From Bacteroidales bacterium (GTDB lineage Bacteria; Bacteroidota; Bacteroidia; Bacteroidales; Lentimicrobiaceae), in contig JAEUTG010000019.1 of the NCBI GenBank assembly GCA_016788045.1, positions 1-64,000 on the forward strand: 64,000 nt of DNA, in the 5' to 3' direction. This document shows, piece after piece, positions 25,316-34,395 of this stretch. The translations under genes were made by a program, and so were the position numbers. Each line of letters opens with the position of its first letter. Position 1 is the stretch's first letter. The notes under the pieces were generated by a model. It was not told where the DNA came from. It worked only from the letters and a program-made list of their open reading frames with translations, and did not search any database.

Positions 25316-25873
25316 ATGGACAATCCAAGAATCAATATCCGCTATGCACGGGCATTGTTCGAACTGGCCAGCGATAACAATGTGCTGAAGGATACCAGTA
25401 CCGATATGGCCCTGGTTGCCGATACCTGCTACAACAACCGTGAGCTTCAGCTTTTGTTGAAAAGCCCGGTGATCAATGCAAAGAAGAAAATCAGCATCAT
25501 CAGGCAGATATTTGGTCAGGCACTTGGCAAGGTCTCCATGGCGTTTGTCGAGATTATTATCCGCAAAAGGCGTGAGGAACACCTGATGAACATCGCCCTG
25601 AAATTCGGCGATATCTACCGGGATCACAACAACATAAAAAAAGCGGTGGTTACAACCATTTCACCGCTCACTCCTGAAATGCGCACTCAGCTGATCGGGG
25701 TACTATCGAAACAGACAGGCTCAACCATTGAACTTTCGGAAGAGACAGATCCGTCGATTCTCGGCGGTATGATCGTGAAGCTTGATGGATTGCAGTTTGA
25801 CGACAGCATCCGCAAAAAACTTCAGAATCTCAAAAACGAATTTAACGTAAATACCTTTATCAGAGAATTTTAA
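25316..25873 (+). CDS. atpH: ATP synthase F1 subunit delta
   Basis: 185 residues, the usual OSCP/delta length, joining the peripheral stalk to the F1 head. N-terminal [17 protein letters not shown] and C-terminal [25 protein letters not shown] are diagnostic. Starts 5 bases after atpF and ends 14 before atpA. Confidence 0.96.
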   Translation: MDNPRINIRYARALFELASDNNVLKDTSTDMALVADTCYNNRELQLLLKSPVINAKKKISIIRQIFGQALGKVSMAFVEIIIRKRREEHLMNIALKFGDIYRDHNNIKKAVVTTISPLTPEMRTQLIGVLSKQTGSTIELSEETDPSILGGMIVKLDGLQFDDSIRKKLQNLKNEFNVNTFIREF

Positions 25874-25887
25874 AACAAAATCAGCAA

Positions 25888-27471
25888 ATGGCAGAAATTA
25901 AACCCGCAGAAGTATCGGCAATATTGCGTCAACAACTTGCAGGATTCACCACCGAGGCTGAACTTGAAGAAACAGGTTCGGTGTTACAGGTTGGTGATGG
26001 AATAGCCAGGGTTTACGGACTCAACAGTGTGCAGTCAGGTGAACTTATCGAATTTACCACTACCGGAGTAAAAGGAATTGTCCTCAACCTTGAAGAAGAC
26101 AACGTCGGTGTGGTAATGCTTGGCGAAGGAACCGGAATCAATGAAGGCGATATGGTTCGCCGGACAAGGAAAATTGCCTCTATTCCTGTCAGTGAAGGAA
26201 TGCTCGGCAGGGTCATCAATACCATCGGAGAGCCCCTCGACGGTAAGGGCCCCATTGCTGGTGAATCCTTCGAGATGCCCCTGGAGCGTAAGGCCCCCGG
26301 TGTTATCTTCAGACAGCCGGTGAATGAGCCCCTGCAAACCGGTATCAAGGCCATTGACTCCATGATTCCGATCGGACGTGGCCAGCGTGAACTGATCATT
26401 GGTGACCGCCAGACCGGAAAAACTGCCATTGCCATTGATACCATCATCAACCAAAAGGAGTTTTACGACAAGGGGCAGCCAGTTTATTGCATTTATGTTG
26501 CCGTTGGGCAGAAGGGAAGTACCGTTGCCAATATCGTGCAGACCCTTGAAGAAAAAGGGGCCATGAGCTATACGGTGATTGTGGCTGCTACTGCCGGTGA
26601 CCCGGCTGCCATGCAGTTTTATGCCCCGTTTGCCGGTGCCGCCATCGGAGAATATTTCCGCGATACCGGACGTCCTGCCCTGATTATTTATGATGATCTT
26701 TCGAAACAGGCCGTGGCTTACCGCGAAGTGTCGCTGCTGTTGCGCCGTCCTCCCGGACGTGAAGCATACCCGGGTGATGTATTTTACCTGCATTCCAGGT
26801 TACTTGAGCGTGCTGCAAAAATCATCGCTTCCGACGAAATTGCTTCGCGCATGAACGATCTGCCCGAAACACTCAAATCAAAAGTCAAGGGTGGCGGTTC
26901 TCTCACAGCGCTTCCGATCATCGAAACCCAGGCAGGTGACGTTTCAGCCTATATACCTACCAATGTAATTTCTATTACTGATGGTCAGATTTTCCTCGAA
27001 ACCAACCTGTTCAACTCAGGGATACGGCCTGCCATCAATGTAGGGATCTCGGTATCCAGGGTGGGTGGAAACGCTCAGATCAAATCGATGAAAAAGGTAG
27101 CCGGTACCCTGAAACTCGATCAGGCACAATACCGCGAACTGGAGGCATTCTCAAAATTCGGGTCTGACCTTGATTCGGTAACGAAATCAATTCTCGACAA
27201 AGGAGCGCGCAATGTGGAAATCCTCAAACAGCCCCAATATTCTCCCATGAGTGTTGAGCAGCAGGTTGCCATTATCTATTGCGGTTCGAAGGGATTGTTG
27301 CAGAAAATTCCTGTGAAAAGGGTGCACGATTTTGAAACGGAGTTCCTTCACCGCCTTACAGATACCAAACCCGAACTGCTCGAGCTTATCCGCAAGGGGA
27401 ATTATACCCCGGAAATTGAAAAGGAACTCGAAGCTGTGGCGCTCGATCTGGGAAAGAAATATGAAGCATAA
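25888..27471 (+). CDS. atpA: ATP synthase F1 subunit alpha
   Basis: Non-catalytic nucleotide-binding subunit, 527 residues. It shows the Walker [10 protein letters not shown] (from 172), [30 protein letters not shown] split over the central region, the ITDGQIFLE stretch and the [14 protein letters not shown] motif that carries the arginine finger. Length is normal. Member of atpBEFHAG. Confidence 0.98.
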   Translation: MAEIKPAEVSAILRQQLAGFTTEAELEETGSVLQVGDGIARVYGLNSVQSGELIEFTTTGVKGIVLNLEEDNVGVVMLGEGTGINEGDMVRRTRKIASIPVSEGMLGRVINTIGEPLDGKGPIAGESFEMPLERKAPGVIFRQPVNEPLQTGIKAIDSMIPIGRGQRELIIGDRQTGKTAIAIDTIINQKEFYDKGQPVYCIYVAVGQKGSTVANIVQTLEEKGAMSYTVIVAATAGDPAAMQFYAPFAGAAIGEYFRDTGRPALIIYDDLSKQAVAYREVSLLLRRPPGREAYPGDVFYLHSRLLERAAKIIASDEIASRMNDLPETLKSKVKGGGSLTALPIIETQAGDVSAYIPTNVISITDGQIFLETNLFNSGIRPAINVGISVSRVGGNAQIKSMKKVAGTLKLDQAQYRELEAFSKFGSDLDSVTKSILDKGARNVEILKQPQYSPMSVEQQVAIIYCGSKGLLQKIPVKRVHDFETEFLHRLTDTKPELLELIRKGNYTPEIEKELEAVALDLGKKYEA

Positions 27472-27489
27472 CACAACAACCTTACCGAT

Positions 27490-28374
27490 ATGGCAAGCCT
27501 GAAGGAAGTCAGAACCAGAATAATGTCGGTTAAATCGACACAGCAGATTACCAGCGCCATGAAGATGGTTGCTGCATCAAAGCTGCGTAAAGCCCAGACC
27601 GGCATTCTTCAGCTGCGTCCATTTGCCCAGAAGCAGAAAGAGATGCTTCAGGAACTCAGTGCAGGTACGGATGGTTTTGAATCGGGCGGTTTTACAGCAG
27701 CACGCAATGGCAACAGGCTGCTGCTGGTGGTGCTTTCGTCGAACCGCGGTCTTTGCGGCGCTTTCAATTCCAATGTAATAAAGCAGGTTAACACCATTGC
27801 AGCCCCTTATGGGAAACCGGGTAAATCCTCCGATCTGGCCCTGATTACCATCGGTCGCAAAGCAACTGAGTATTTTCAGCGTCAGAACTTTAACATACTT
27901 TCAAGTCACGACAATCTGTACGATGACCTGACTTTCAGCAACACCTCTGCAATTGCTGAAACCCTGATGCAACTGTTTCTGGAAGGTAAATTTGATAAGA
28001 TTCAGTTTGTTTACCACCAGTTTAAGAATGCGGTAACCCAGAAACTGATCACCGAGCAGTTTCTGCCGATCGAGCCTCCGGCAGAAGTGAAGGGCAATGC
28101 TGCCATGATCCCTGATTACATCTTCGATCCTTCCAAAGAAGAAATTCTGGTAAACCTGGTGCCGGGGATTTTAAAAACGCAGGTGTATAAAGCAGTGCTC
28201 GACTCCTGGGCTTCTGAACTCGGAGCCAGGATGACGGCTATGTCGCAGGCCACCGACAATGCTTCGGAACTTCTGAAGGAGCTGAAACTTACCTATAACA
28301 ACGCCCGTCAGGCTGCCATTACCAAAGAGATACTCGAAATCGTCGGTGGAGCTGAAGCGCTGAAAAACAGCTGA
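27490..28374 (+). CDS. atpG: ATP synthase F1 subunit gamma
   Basis: Central shaft, 294 residues. The N-terminal helix MASLKEVRTRIMSVKSTQQITSAMKMVAASKL is split by no gap, and the C-terminal helix carries ARMTAMSQATDNASELL and NNARQAAITKEILEIVGGAEAL, both diagnostic. It is the last ATPase gene here; atpD and atpC, needed for a working F1, are not in the window. Confidence 0.97.
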   Translation: MASLKEVRTRIMSVKSTQQITSAMKMVAASKLRKAQTGILQLRPFAQKQKEMLQELSAGTDGFESGGFTAARNGNRLLLVVLSSNRGLCGAFNSNVIKQVNTIAAPYGKPGKSSDLALITIGRKATEYFQRQNFNILSSHDNLYDDLTFSNTSAIAETLMQLFLEGKFDKIQFVYHQFKNAVTQKLITEQFLPIEPPAEVKGNAAMIPDYIFDPSKEEILVNLVPGILKTQVYKAVLDSWASELGARMTAMSQATDNASELLKELKLTYNNARQAAITKEILEIVGGAEALKNS

Positions 28375-28428
28375 TAAAGGAACTTTAAGCAATTTTGTTT
28401 GTTTAATTATTGACTAAAAAATTTTAAC

Positions 28429-28944
28429 ATGATCTCAAAAAAGGTTGAAGAAGCCATTATTAACCAGATAAAGAACGAAGAACATTCTTCGAGAATTTAT
28501 ATGGCAATGGCCTCATGGTGTGAAACAAAGGGATACCGCGGTGCAGCTGATTTCCTCTACAAACAGTCTGATGAAGAGCGTATGCACATGCTCAAGTTCA
28601 TCAAATACCTCAACGATCGCGGGGGTTATGCTGTTCTGGCAGCCCTCGAAGTCCCGGCATCGAAGTACAAATCATTGCTTGATGTTTTCAAGCATGTAAT
28701 GAGCCACGAAGAATTCATCACCGATTCCATCAACAAGCTCTATGAAGTTGCCCTTAAGGAAAAGGATTATACAACCGGAAGTTTCCTGCAGTGGTATATC
28801 AACGAGCAGATTGAAGAGGAGAGCACCGTTCACGGCATTCTTGATAAAATGAACCTGGTGGGTGAAGACAAGGCCGGTATGTTCCACATCGACAAGGAAC
28901 TCGAAACCATGGCAGCCGCAAAGGTTGTAGCCCCGGTAGCATAG
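28429..28944 (+). CDS. ftnA: Non-haem ferritin
   Basis: A 171-residue four-helix bundle that oxidises and stores iron. Ferroxidase ligands appear in NEEHSSRIYMAMASWCE, QSDEERMHMLKFIKYL and QIEEESTVHGILDKM, at FtnA spacing. Length is typical. It follows atpG by 54 bases on the same strand and is closed by a strong terminator, so read-through from the ATPase operon is possible, though a promoter in the gap is equally possible. Confidence 0.95.
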   Translation: MISKKVEEAIINQIKNEEHSSRIYMAMASWCETKGYRGAADFLYKQSDEERMHMLKFIKYLNDRGGYAVLAALEVPASKYKSLLDVFKHVMSHEEFITDSINKLYEVALKEKDYTTGSFLQWYINEQIEEESTVHGILDKMNLVGEDKAGMFHIDKELETMAAAKVVAPVA

Positions 28945-28966
28945 TATTTCAGGTTGCAGGGAAGGC

Positions 28967-29001
28967 AAAAGGCAGAAAATCATCACGATTTTCTGCCTTT
29001 T
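28967..29001. terminator. Strong terminator after ferritin
   Basis: A perfect 15-bp stem, AAAAGGCAGAAAATC (28967-28981) and GATTTTCTGCCTTTT (28987-29001), with 5-base loop ATCAC and U-rich end. The A-run on the left arm makes it bidirectional, serving the convergent DUF3109 gene too. Confidence 0.92.
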
Positions 29002-29061
29002 CTTATTGTAGCTGCCGGTATTCAGGTAAAACCGGAATTCAGGGTTTGAGTTTGCAGTGAA

Positions 29062-29631
29062 TTACTTCCCTTTCTGCTCTATGGTTTTGCAGAGTTTATC
29101 ATACCAGTCGCTGCCATACTTTCTGATCAGCGAATCTTTAAGAAACCGGTACAAGGGCACTTCCAGCTGTTTCCCCAGCTCCAGTGCCGGCTTACAGATG
29201 TGCCACTGATGATAGTTAACCGCATCAAAATCGTTGTAACGGCTGATTCTTACCGGATACAGATGGCAGGAAACCGGCTTTCTGAACTTCGACTTACCGG
29301 CCTGCCATGCCTGCTCTATGGCGCAGCTGGCAATCCCCTCACCGGTAAAAACAACAAAGGCGCATTCGGCCCCATTCACCAGAGGCGTTACATAATGTCC
29401 ATGGGCATCGTAATCGAAAACACCCAGTTCTTCTACAATTTCAATACCCTGCGGAAGCATAAACGGCCTGATGTAATCCAGGTTGTCTTCAAGCTCCGAA
29501 ATCTCTTGTTCCTCCAGCGGTGCACCGGCATCACCTTCAACACAACAGGCCCCTTTGCATTTTTCAAGGTTACAAACGAAGCAAACCTTGTGCAGATCGT
29601 CTGAATTGAGGGTATCGTCTATGGCTATCAT
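29062..29631 (-). CDS. DUF3109 family protein
   Basis: A 189-residue cytoplasmic protein of a family named in Bacteroidota as DUF3109. It has a Cys cluster CFVCNLEKCKGACC (about 17-30), further Cys in ECAFV, ASCAIEQ and VSCHLYPVRI, and HICKPA, together resembling the YkgJ/Fe-S or zinc-binding pattern of CxxCxxxCC proteins. Function is unknown; metal binding is inferred from the Cys pattern. Divergent from the START-like gene. Confidence 0.85.
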   Translation of the reverse strand: MIAIDDTLNSDDLHKVCFVCNLEKCKGACCVEGDAGAPLEEQEISELEDNLDYIRPFMLPQGIEIVEELGVFDYDAHGHYVTPLVNGAECAFVVFTGEGIASCAIEQAWQAGKSKFRKPVSCHLYPVRISRYNDFDAVNYHQWHICKPALELGKQLEVPLYRFLKDSLIRKYGSDWYDKLCKTIEQKGK

Positions 29632-29731
29632 GCAGCAAAAGTAATGAATCCCGCTTTATAATTACCACGCAGCCTTCCACTCATTGCCGGGTAAATCCGG
29701 ACATATAAGAAAGCTATTGTCTTTGTGAATT

Positions 29732-29763
29732 TTTGGTATTGTAAAAACGCTTTTATATCTTTG
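29732..29763 (+). promoter_or_regulatory. Bacteroidota-type promoter of the START-like gene
   Basis: -33 box TTTG (29732-29735) and -7 box TATCTTTG (29756-29763) with a 20-base spacer, matching the TTTG/TAnnTTTG consensus of the primary sigma factor in this phylum. Transcription would start near 29769, 13 bases before the ATG. Confidence 0.75.
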
Positions 29764-29781
29764 TCATTATAAACGTTTTAC

Positions 29782-30453
29782 ATGGTTGGTACATCGGGTG
29801 TCTTTATTGTTTCCAGGTTACTTTTATTGGCATCGTTCACCTTGTTGTCCACCTCAGCCGGCAACCTGACTGACGTAGCCAGAGATTCAGGGAATGAAAA
29901 TACCTGGGAGCTTCTGGAGAATGCCGAAGGAGTTAAAATCTACTACCGTTGGGTTGATGTCTCGGAAAATGTCCGCGTTCGTGAGCGTAAAGCGGAGATC
30001 ATTGTGCATAGTTCACTGGAAAAATCGCTGAAGATGGTCACCGATGTGGAGCTTATCAGCTCCTGGATGTCGGGCATCAAGAAGACCATGATTCTACACC
30101 GCGATCATGCGGAGAAATGGTATACCTATATGTTGTATGGCCTTCCCTGGCCATTCAACGACCGTGAAATAATTACCCTTAACACCCTGTCATACAGTGC
30201 AAAGAGAGACAAAGTCTTTCTGAGGATGCAGAGCAGCGATGAGGGATATCCGCCTGCCAGGGGAGTTGAACGTCTTACCCATTACAAAGCCAGCTGGGAA
30301 CTTTTCGAGGTAAAACCCGGCCTCACCCGCATGGTATTTATCGCCCGGTCAGAAGATCCTCCCGCTTTTCCGCGATGTGTGCAGGATCCGGTGATAAAAA
30401 AGGTATTCTACCGGAATATGCTGAGCCTGAAAGAGTTACTCACGCCTCAGTAG
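29782..30453 (+). CDS. START-domain (lipid-binding fold) exported protein
   Basis: A 223-residue protein with an N-terminal signal peptide (about 1-26) and a START/SRPBCC fold (about 40-215): WELLENAEGVKIYYR, KMVTDVELISSWMSGIKKT, YGLPWPFNDREIITL, and the C-terminal helix FYRNMLSLKEL. This matches the bacterial START-like proteins that bind hydrophobic ligands in a helix-capped cleft. Ligand unknown. It has a good promoter just upstream and stands alone. Confidence 0.85.
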   Translation: MVGTSGVFIVSRLLLLASFTLLSTSAGNLTDVARDSGNENTWELLENAEGVKIYYRWVDVSENVRVRERKAEIIVHSSLEKSLKMVTDVELISSWMSGIKKTMILHRDHAEKWYTYMLYGLPWPFNDREIITLNTLSYSAKRDKVFLRMQSSDEGYPPARGVERLTHYKASWELFEVKPGLTRMVFIARSEDPPAFPRCVQDPVIKKVFYRNMLSLKELLTPQ

Positions 30454-30486
30454 ATCGCAATATTCTTCGTTCCTGAATAAGTAAGG

Positions 30487-31782
30487 TTACCAGTGGAGGC
30501 TTCCGAGTTTTTGCTGTACTTCTTCTGCTGAAGGGGTTACACCAAACGTCAGATGCGGCTCCAGGTAGAAGAGACTGTGTTCTTTTTTAAACAGCTCCTC
30601 GCCGCCACCGGTAATGTTCAGCATAATCAGGGAATCCTTTTCAACAGTACCCGAGTTCACGGCATTGATCAGGGATGCTGTGGCAATGGCTGATGCTGCA
30701 TAGATGTCTATACCTTCGGTATCAAAGAACAGGGCTTTGGCTGACCGTGCTTCACGGTTGGTGGCTTTCAGCACGGTACCACCGGTATCGGTGAGGGCAT
30801 CGTAAAGCCCCCCGATGATCGGATAGGGTGGTTTTCTGTTCGACAGAACCTTGGCGTCAATTTCAGTCACATGTTCCCTGGCGAGGTCATCGTCATAGGG
30901 CAGCATGGCACGTGATCCGGCATTCCAGGCATCGTAGATGGGGAGAAACGGGGCATTCTGCGATACCATCAGTTTCATTTTACTGCTTCCGAACCGGCCA
31001 TCTTCCAGCAGCCTCAGGTTGGCTTCCCAGGCAGCGATGGCACCGGTTCCGCTACCCACAGCCTGAAAGTAGTAATCAGGAATGCGACCAATCTCCGTAA
31101 CCGCGGAGAGGGTGGTTGTTCCCATGCCATCGCGGCGGGCTACATTTTTCGCCCCGCCTTCAGCCAGAAATCCCTCACACTGCGTGGCAAGGTTGGATAA
31201 GTGGATGGCATCAAAATAATCGCTTCCGAAGGCGGTTACAGCAAGCTTTACACAGTCATTCAGGGGTTTGTCGAACCAGAGTGCATTGATGTAATCGTGC
31301 GGTACACAAAGAAGCAGCGGGATATTGTTATCGGAACAGACCTTGGCAAAGGCCCTGGCCGTATTTCCGGCAGAGGCCACAACCAGCACCTGATTGTTCG
31401 AACCCGTCATGCGTCCGCATACTGAATAGGCTTCTGTTTCCTTAAAGGAACAGGTAGTCATGGCAGCGCCTTTTTCAGGCCAGTAACCACTGAATGTAAT
31501 CCATAAGTTGCTTAACCCGAGCGCGTTGGCAAGGCCTTTGCTCTTATAGGTGACCGGCGCAGACGAACCTTCGAGCGTACGCTTGAGCGGAAGCCAGTCG
31601 GCAAACCGGTAGAAGCCCCACTCACTGCTTTTCAGGTTCAGCTGTCTGTGTTCATACATTGCCCTGATCAATGCCGGTTGTGTTTCACCCGGTGCATCCA
31701 GCAGCCATCCGGTGTCCTCAAACAGTGCCCCGCTCGCCAGCGACTTTAACTGGTAGCGGGTAGGGGAAAACTTCTCACTCAT
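30487..31782 (-). CDS. Cysteate synthase-like PLP enzyme (threonine synthase fold)
   Basis: From ATG 31782 (MSEKFSPTRY) the product is 431 residues. It is a fold-type II PLP enzyme related to threonine synthase: YRFADWLPL, EGSSAPVTYKSKGLA, then TTCSFKETEAYS with the likely Schiff-base Lys, VVASAGNTARAFA (phosphate or ligand loop) and GSGTGAIAAWE (PLP phosphate loop). The SSAPVTYKS and WPEKGAAMTTCSFKE segments match what I know of cysteate synthase (phosphoserine plus sulfite), first known from coenzyme M synthesis in methanogens. In Bacteroidota cysteate feeds sulfonolipids (capnine). A plain threonine synthase is the alternative. A longer frame runs to 31866. Confidence 0.72.
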   Translation of the reverse strand: MSEKFSPTRYQLKSLASGALFEDTGWLLDAPGETQPALIRAMYEHRQLNLKSSEWGFYRFADWLPLKRTLEGSSAPVTYKSKGLANALGLSNLWITFSGYWPEKGAAMTTCSFKETEAYSVCGRMTGSNNQVLVVASAGNTARAFAKVCSDNNIPLLLCVPHDYINALWFDKPLNDCVKLAVTAFGSDYFDAIHLSNLATQCEGFLAEGGAKNVARRDGMGTTTLSAVTEIGRIPDYYFQAVGSGTGAIAAWEANLRLLEDGRFGSSKMKLMVSQNAPFLPIYDAWNAGSRAMLPYDDDLAREHVTEIDAKVLSNRKPPYPIIGGLYDALTDTGGTVLKATNREARSAKALFFDTEGIDIYAASAIATASLINAVNSGTVEKDSLIMLNITGGGEELFKKEHSLFYLEPHLTFGVTPSAEEVQQKLGSLHW

Positions 31783-32010
31783 AGGGTCAGGTTTCAGATA
31801 AGCCGCAAATTTAGGGAAATCCTGTGATTCTGACAGCCCTGGTTTCTTCATCATTATTGCCGGCAACCGCAGGGAAGATGAATCGTTGGCTGGATTGTAC
31901 CCGGGTGCTGAAATAAACGGAGAAAGCGGACTGCTGAGTCCGCTTTCAAAGATTGTTCAGCATCGTTTCCGGTTTATAGAAACACCCCGGATGCGATGTA
32001 CAACAGGGTG

Positions 32011-33549
32011 TTACAACGGAATATTCCCGTGTTTACGCGGAGGATTGCTCTTGCGTTTGTTGGAACACATTTCGAGGGCCTGAATCAGCTTACGCCGGGT
32101 GTGCTTCGGATAAATAATCTCATCGATGTAGCCCTGTTCGGCAGCTTTATATGGGCTGGCAAATACTTCACGGTATTCTTTAACCGCCTGGGCCTTGTCT
32201 TCGTCGGTGAGTTTGTCGCGGAAGATGATGTTAACAGCACCTTCGGCACCCATTACGGCAATTTCTGCTGTGGGCCAGGCAAAATTTACATCGGCACCGA
32301 TATGCTTGCTCGACATCACATCGTAAGCTCCGCCATAAGCCTTGCGTGTGATCACGGTGATTTTCGCGACGGTTGCTTCCGCGTAGGCATAAAGCAGTTT
32401 GGCGCCATGCTTGATGATTCCGCCGAATTCCTGAGCTGTGCCGGGAAGGAAGCCGGGAACATCCACAAAAGTGATGATGGGAATGTTGAAGGCATCGCAG
32501 AAGCGGACAAACCTGGCAGCTTTCACCGAACTGTTGATGTCGAGAACGCCTGCGAGAAAAGCGGGCTGATTGGCAACTACCCCAACCGGTTTCCCTTTCA
32601 GCCGGCCAAAACCGGTAATGATGTTCTGGGCATAATGAGGCATGATCTGCATAAAGTTGCCATCATCCACCACACTGTGGATGATCTCATTCATATCGTA
32701 GGGCTTGTTCGGATCAAACGGAACGATTTCCTGAAGTTTTTCATCCTCGCGGTTGGGGTCATCGGTAGAGGTAATGGAAGGTGGTTCCTCCATGTTGTTG
32801 GATGGCAGAAAACTCATCAGTTCCCTGATCATCATCATGGCCTGCTCATCGTCATCGGCAATCAGATGGGCTACACCGCTTTTGGCATTGTGCGTCATGG
32901 CACCGCCCAGGTCTTCCTTGCTTACCTCTTCGTGGGTAACTGTTTTGATTACATCCGGACCGGTTACAAACATATAGCTGGTATCTTTGGTCATCAGGAT
33001 GAAATCGGTAATGGCCGGACTGTAGACTGCACCGCCGGCACAGGCACCGAGAATGGCTGATATCTGAGGAATCACACCACTGCTCATCACGTTGCGGTAG
33101 AAGATGTCGGCATACCCGGCAAGGCTCTCCACCCCTTCCTGAATGCGGGCACCGCCTGAGTCGTTGAGGCCGATCACCGGTGCCCCCATTTTCAGGGCAA
33201 GGTCCATGATCTTAATCACCTTGTCGGCATTGGCCCGGCTGAGGGTTCCACCGAAGACCGTAAAATCCTGAGCAAAAACATACACCAGCCTGCCATCAAT
33301 TTTTCCATGACCGCTTACCACTCCATCTCCTGAAATCAGGGTCTTCTCCATGTCGAAATCGCGCGCCCTGTGTACAACAAAACGGTCGAATTCGACAAAT
33401 GTGCCCGGATCGAGCAGCATCTCAATTCTTTCGCGGGCAGTTTTTCTGCCGGTACGGTGCAGCTTTTCAATGCGTTCCTGTCCGCCGCCCAGTTCAGCCT
33501 GGCGGTTACGCTCCTCTAACCTGCGGTAAATTTCTTCAAGATTTGACAT
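32011..33549 (-). CDS. Acyl-CoA carboxylase carboxyltransferase subunit (propionyl-CoA type)
   Basis: A 512-residue two-domain (crotonase-like repeat) carboxyltransferase as in PccB/MmdA. It shows [57 protein letters not shown], and in the C-half [32 protein letters not shown] interrupted here for length, with [18 protein letters not shown]. It moves carboxyl from biotin to acyl-CoA (probably propionyl-CoA to methylmalonyl-CoA). The biotin carboxylase and carrier subunits are upstream on the same strand. Methylmalonyl-CoA decarboxylase alpha is very similar, but the neighbouring biotin carboxylase favours the carboxylase reading. Confidence 0.93.
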   Translation of the reverse strand: MSNLEEIYRRLEERNRQAELGGGQERIEKLHRTGRKTARERIEMLLDPGTFVEFDRFVVHRARDFDMEKTLISGDGVVSGHGKIDGRLVYVFAQDFTVFGGTLSRANADKVIKIMDLALKMGAPVIGLNDSGGARIQEGVESLAGYADIFYRNVMSSGVIPQISAILGACAGGAVYSPAITDFILMTKDTSYMFVTGPDVIKTVTHEEVSKEDLGGAMTHNAKSGVAHLIADDDEQAMMMIRELMSFLPSNNMEEPPSITSTDDPNREDEKLQEIVPFDPNKPYDMNEIIHSVVDDGNFMQIMPHYAQNIITGFGRLKGKPVGVVANQPAFLAGVLDINSSVKAARFVRFCDAFNIPIITFVDVPGFLPGTAQEFGGIIKHGAKLLYAYAEATVAKITVITRKAYGGAYDVMSSKHIGADVNFAWPTAEIAVMGAEGAVNIIFRDKLTDEDKAQAVKEYREVFASPYKAAEQGYIDEIIYPKHTRRKLIQALEMCSNKRKSNPPRKHGNIPL

Positions 33550-33863
33550 ACATTCAAGTCTAAAGTTTAAAGTCTAAAGTAAAAAGTAAAAAGAAAAAAG
33601 TTAAAGAAATGCATTGTTAAAGATTTTCAGGGAATCCATCGGAGTTGTTTTCAGTTCCACCTGATAACTCCCGCTCCTTTTCTCCGGATTTCTCTGAATT
33701 CTGGTCCCTTTTCAGCCTGTTCCAATGTGTGAGTTTTGTCAGAGAACATCCAGTTTTAGCATGATAAGTAAACAATGATTGCAAGAGTGTTAATTTCTCA
33801 TTTGCCGGCGCATTGCCCCTCATCGCTTATTCCTCTTGTTGTTCAGTCAGCCAGACGGGCCGT
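33550..33863. other. Gap inside the carboxylase cluster with A-rich simple repeats
   Basis: 314 bases between the carrier and carboxyltransferase genes. Bases 33553-33605 are a simple-sequence run of AAAGT/TAAAAAG words (the same motif in inverse orientation to the TTTTTAC runs at 39475 and 51449). No supported gene in the rest. Confidence 0.55.
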
Positions 33864-34385
33864 TTATTCAGCCTGGGGTTCTATAACAACCAGCACTTTA
33901 TTGGCATCGATGGTGTCGCCTTCCGCCGCATGGATTGATTTGACAGTGCCGTTGGTCTTCGCCTTGAACTCACTTTCCATCTTCATGGCAGAAACGATGA
34001 TCAGGGTTTGACCGGCAACAACCTGTTCACCCACCGAAACCGGAATTTTCACCACCTTACCCGGCATGGGTGAAGTAATGGTGTTCCCGCTGTCGGTGGC
34101 CGCTCCTTTGGAACGGCTTTGCCTGTAGCGTGTCTGGGCGTCAATGATTTCAACTTCATAGGAATTGTGAAATGAATTCACCGTGTAATGCCTCGGCGAA
34201 CCGTTGTCAATCATTTCGATGTTGTAGGATTTTCCTTTGTAGATCAGCGAATATATTCCTTCACCTACTTTCAGGGCATCAATTTCGTAGATGTCGTCAT
34301 CTACCTTGATGGTGTATAGATGATTGTCGCGTTTCAATTCTGAAACCCGGGCTAAACGCCCGTCAATTTTGATATCCAAAGCCAT
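33864..34385 (-). CDS. Biotin carboxyl carrier subunit
   Basis: A 173-residue protein with a C-terminal biotinyl domain (about 95-173) whose biotin attachment site is SAMKMESE, Lys135, in the usual hairpin; VPVGEQVVAGQTLIIV-type strands precede it. The N-terminal part (about 1-85) resembles the BT domain of acyl-CoA carboxylase carrier subunits. It sits 10 bases downstream of the biotin carboxylase gene. It shuttles carboxybiotin between the other two subunits. Confidence 0.94.
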   Translation of the reverse strand: MALDIKIDGRLARVSELKRDNHLYTIKVDDDIYEIDALKVGEGIYSLIYKGKSYNIEMIDNGSPRHYTVNSFHNSYEVEIIDAQTRYRQSRSKGAATDSGNTITSPMPGKVVKIPVSVGEQVVAGQTLIIVSAMKMESEFKAKTNGTVKSIHAAEGDTIDANKVLVVIEPQAE

Positions 34386-34395
34386 AAGAATGATT

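Noticed and set aside
29636..29643. A TACTTTTG -7 box just before the DUF3109 start
   Set aside because: It lies only five bases before the ATG, which would mean a leaderless transcript. With no -33 box the match may be chance.
31996..33060. A 354-residue plus-strand ORF opposite the carboxyltransferase
   Set aside because: A shadow of a conserved two-domain carboxyltransferase on the other strand; no domain of its own.
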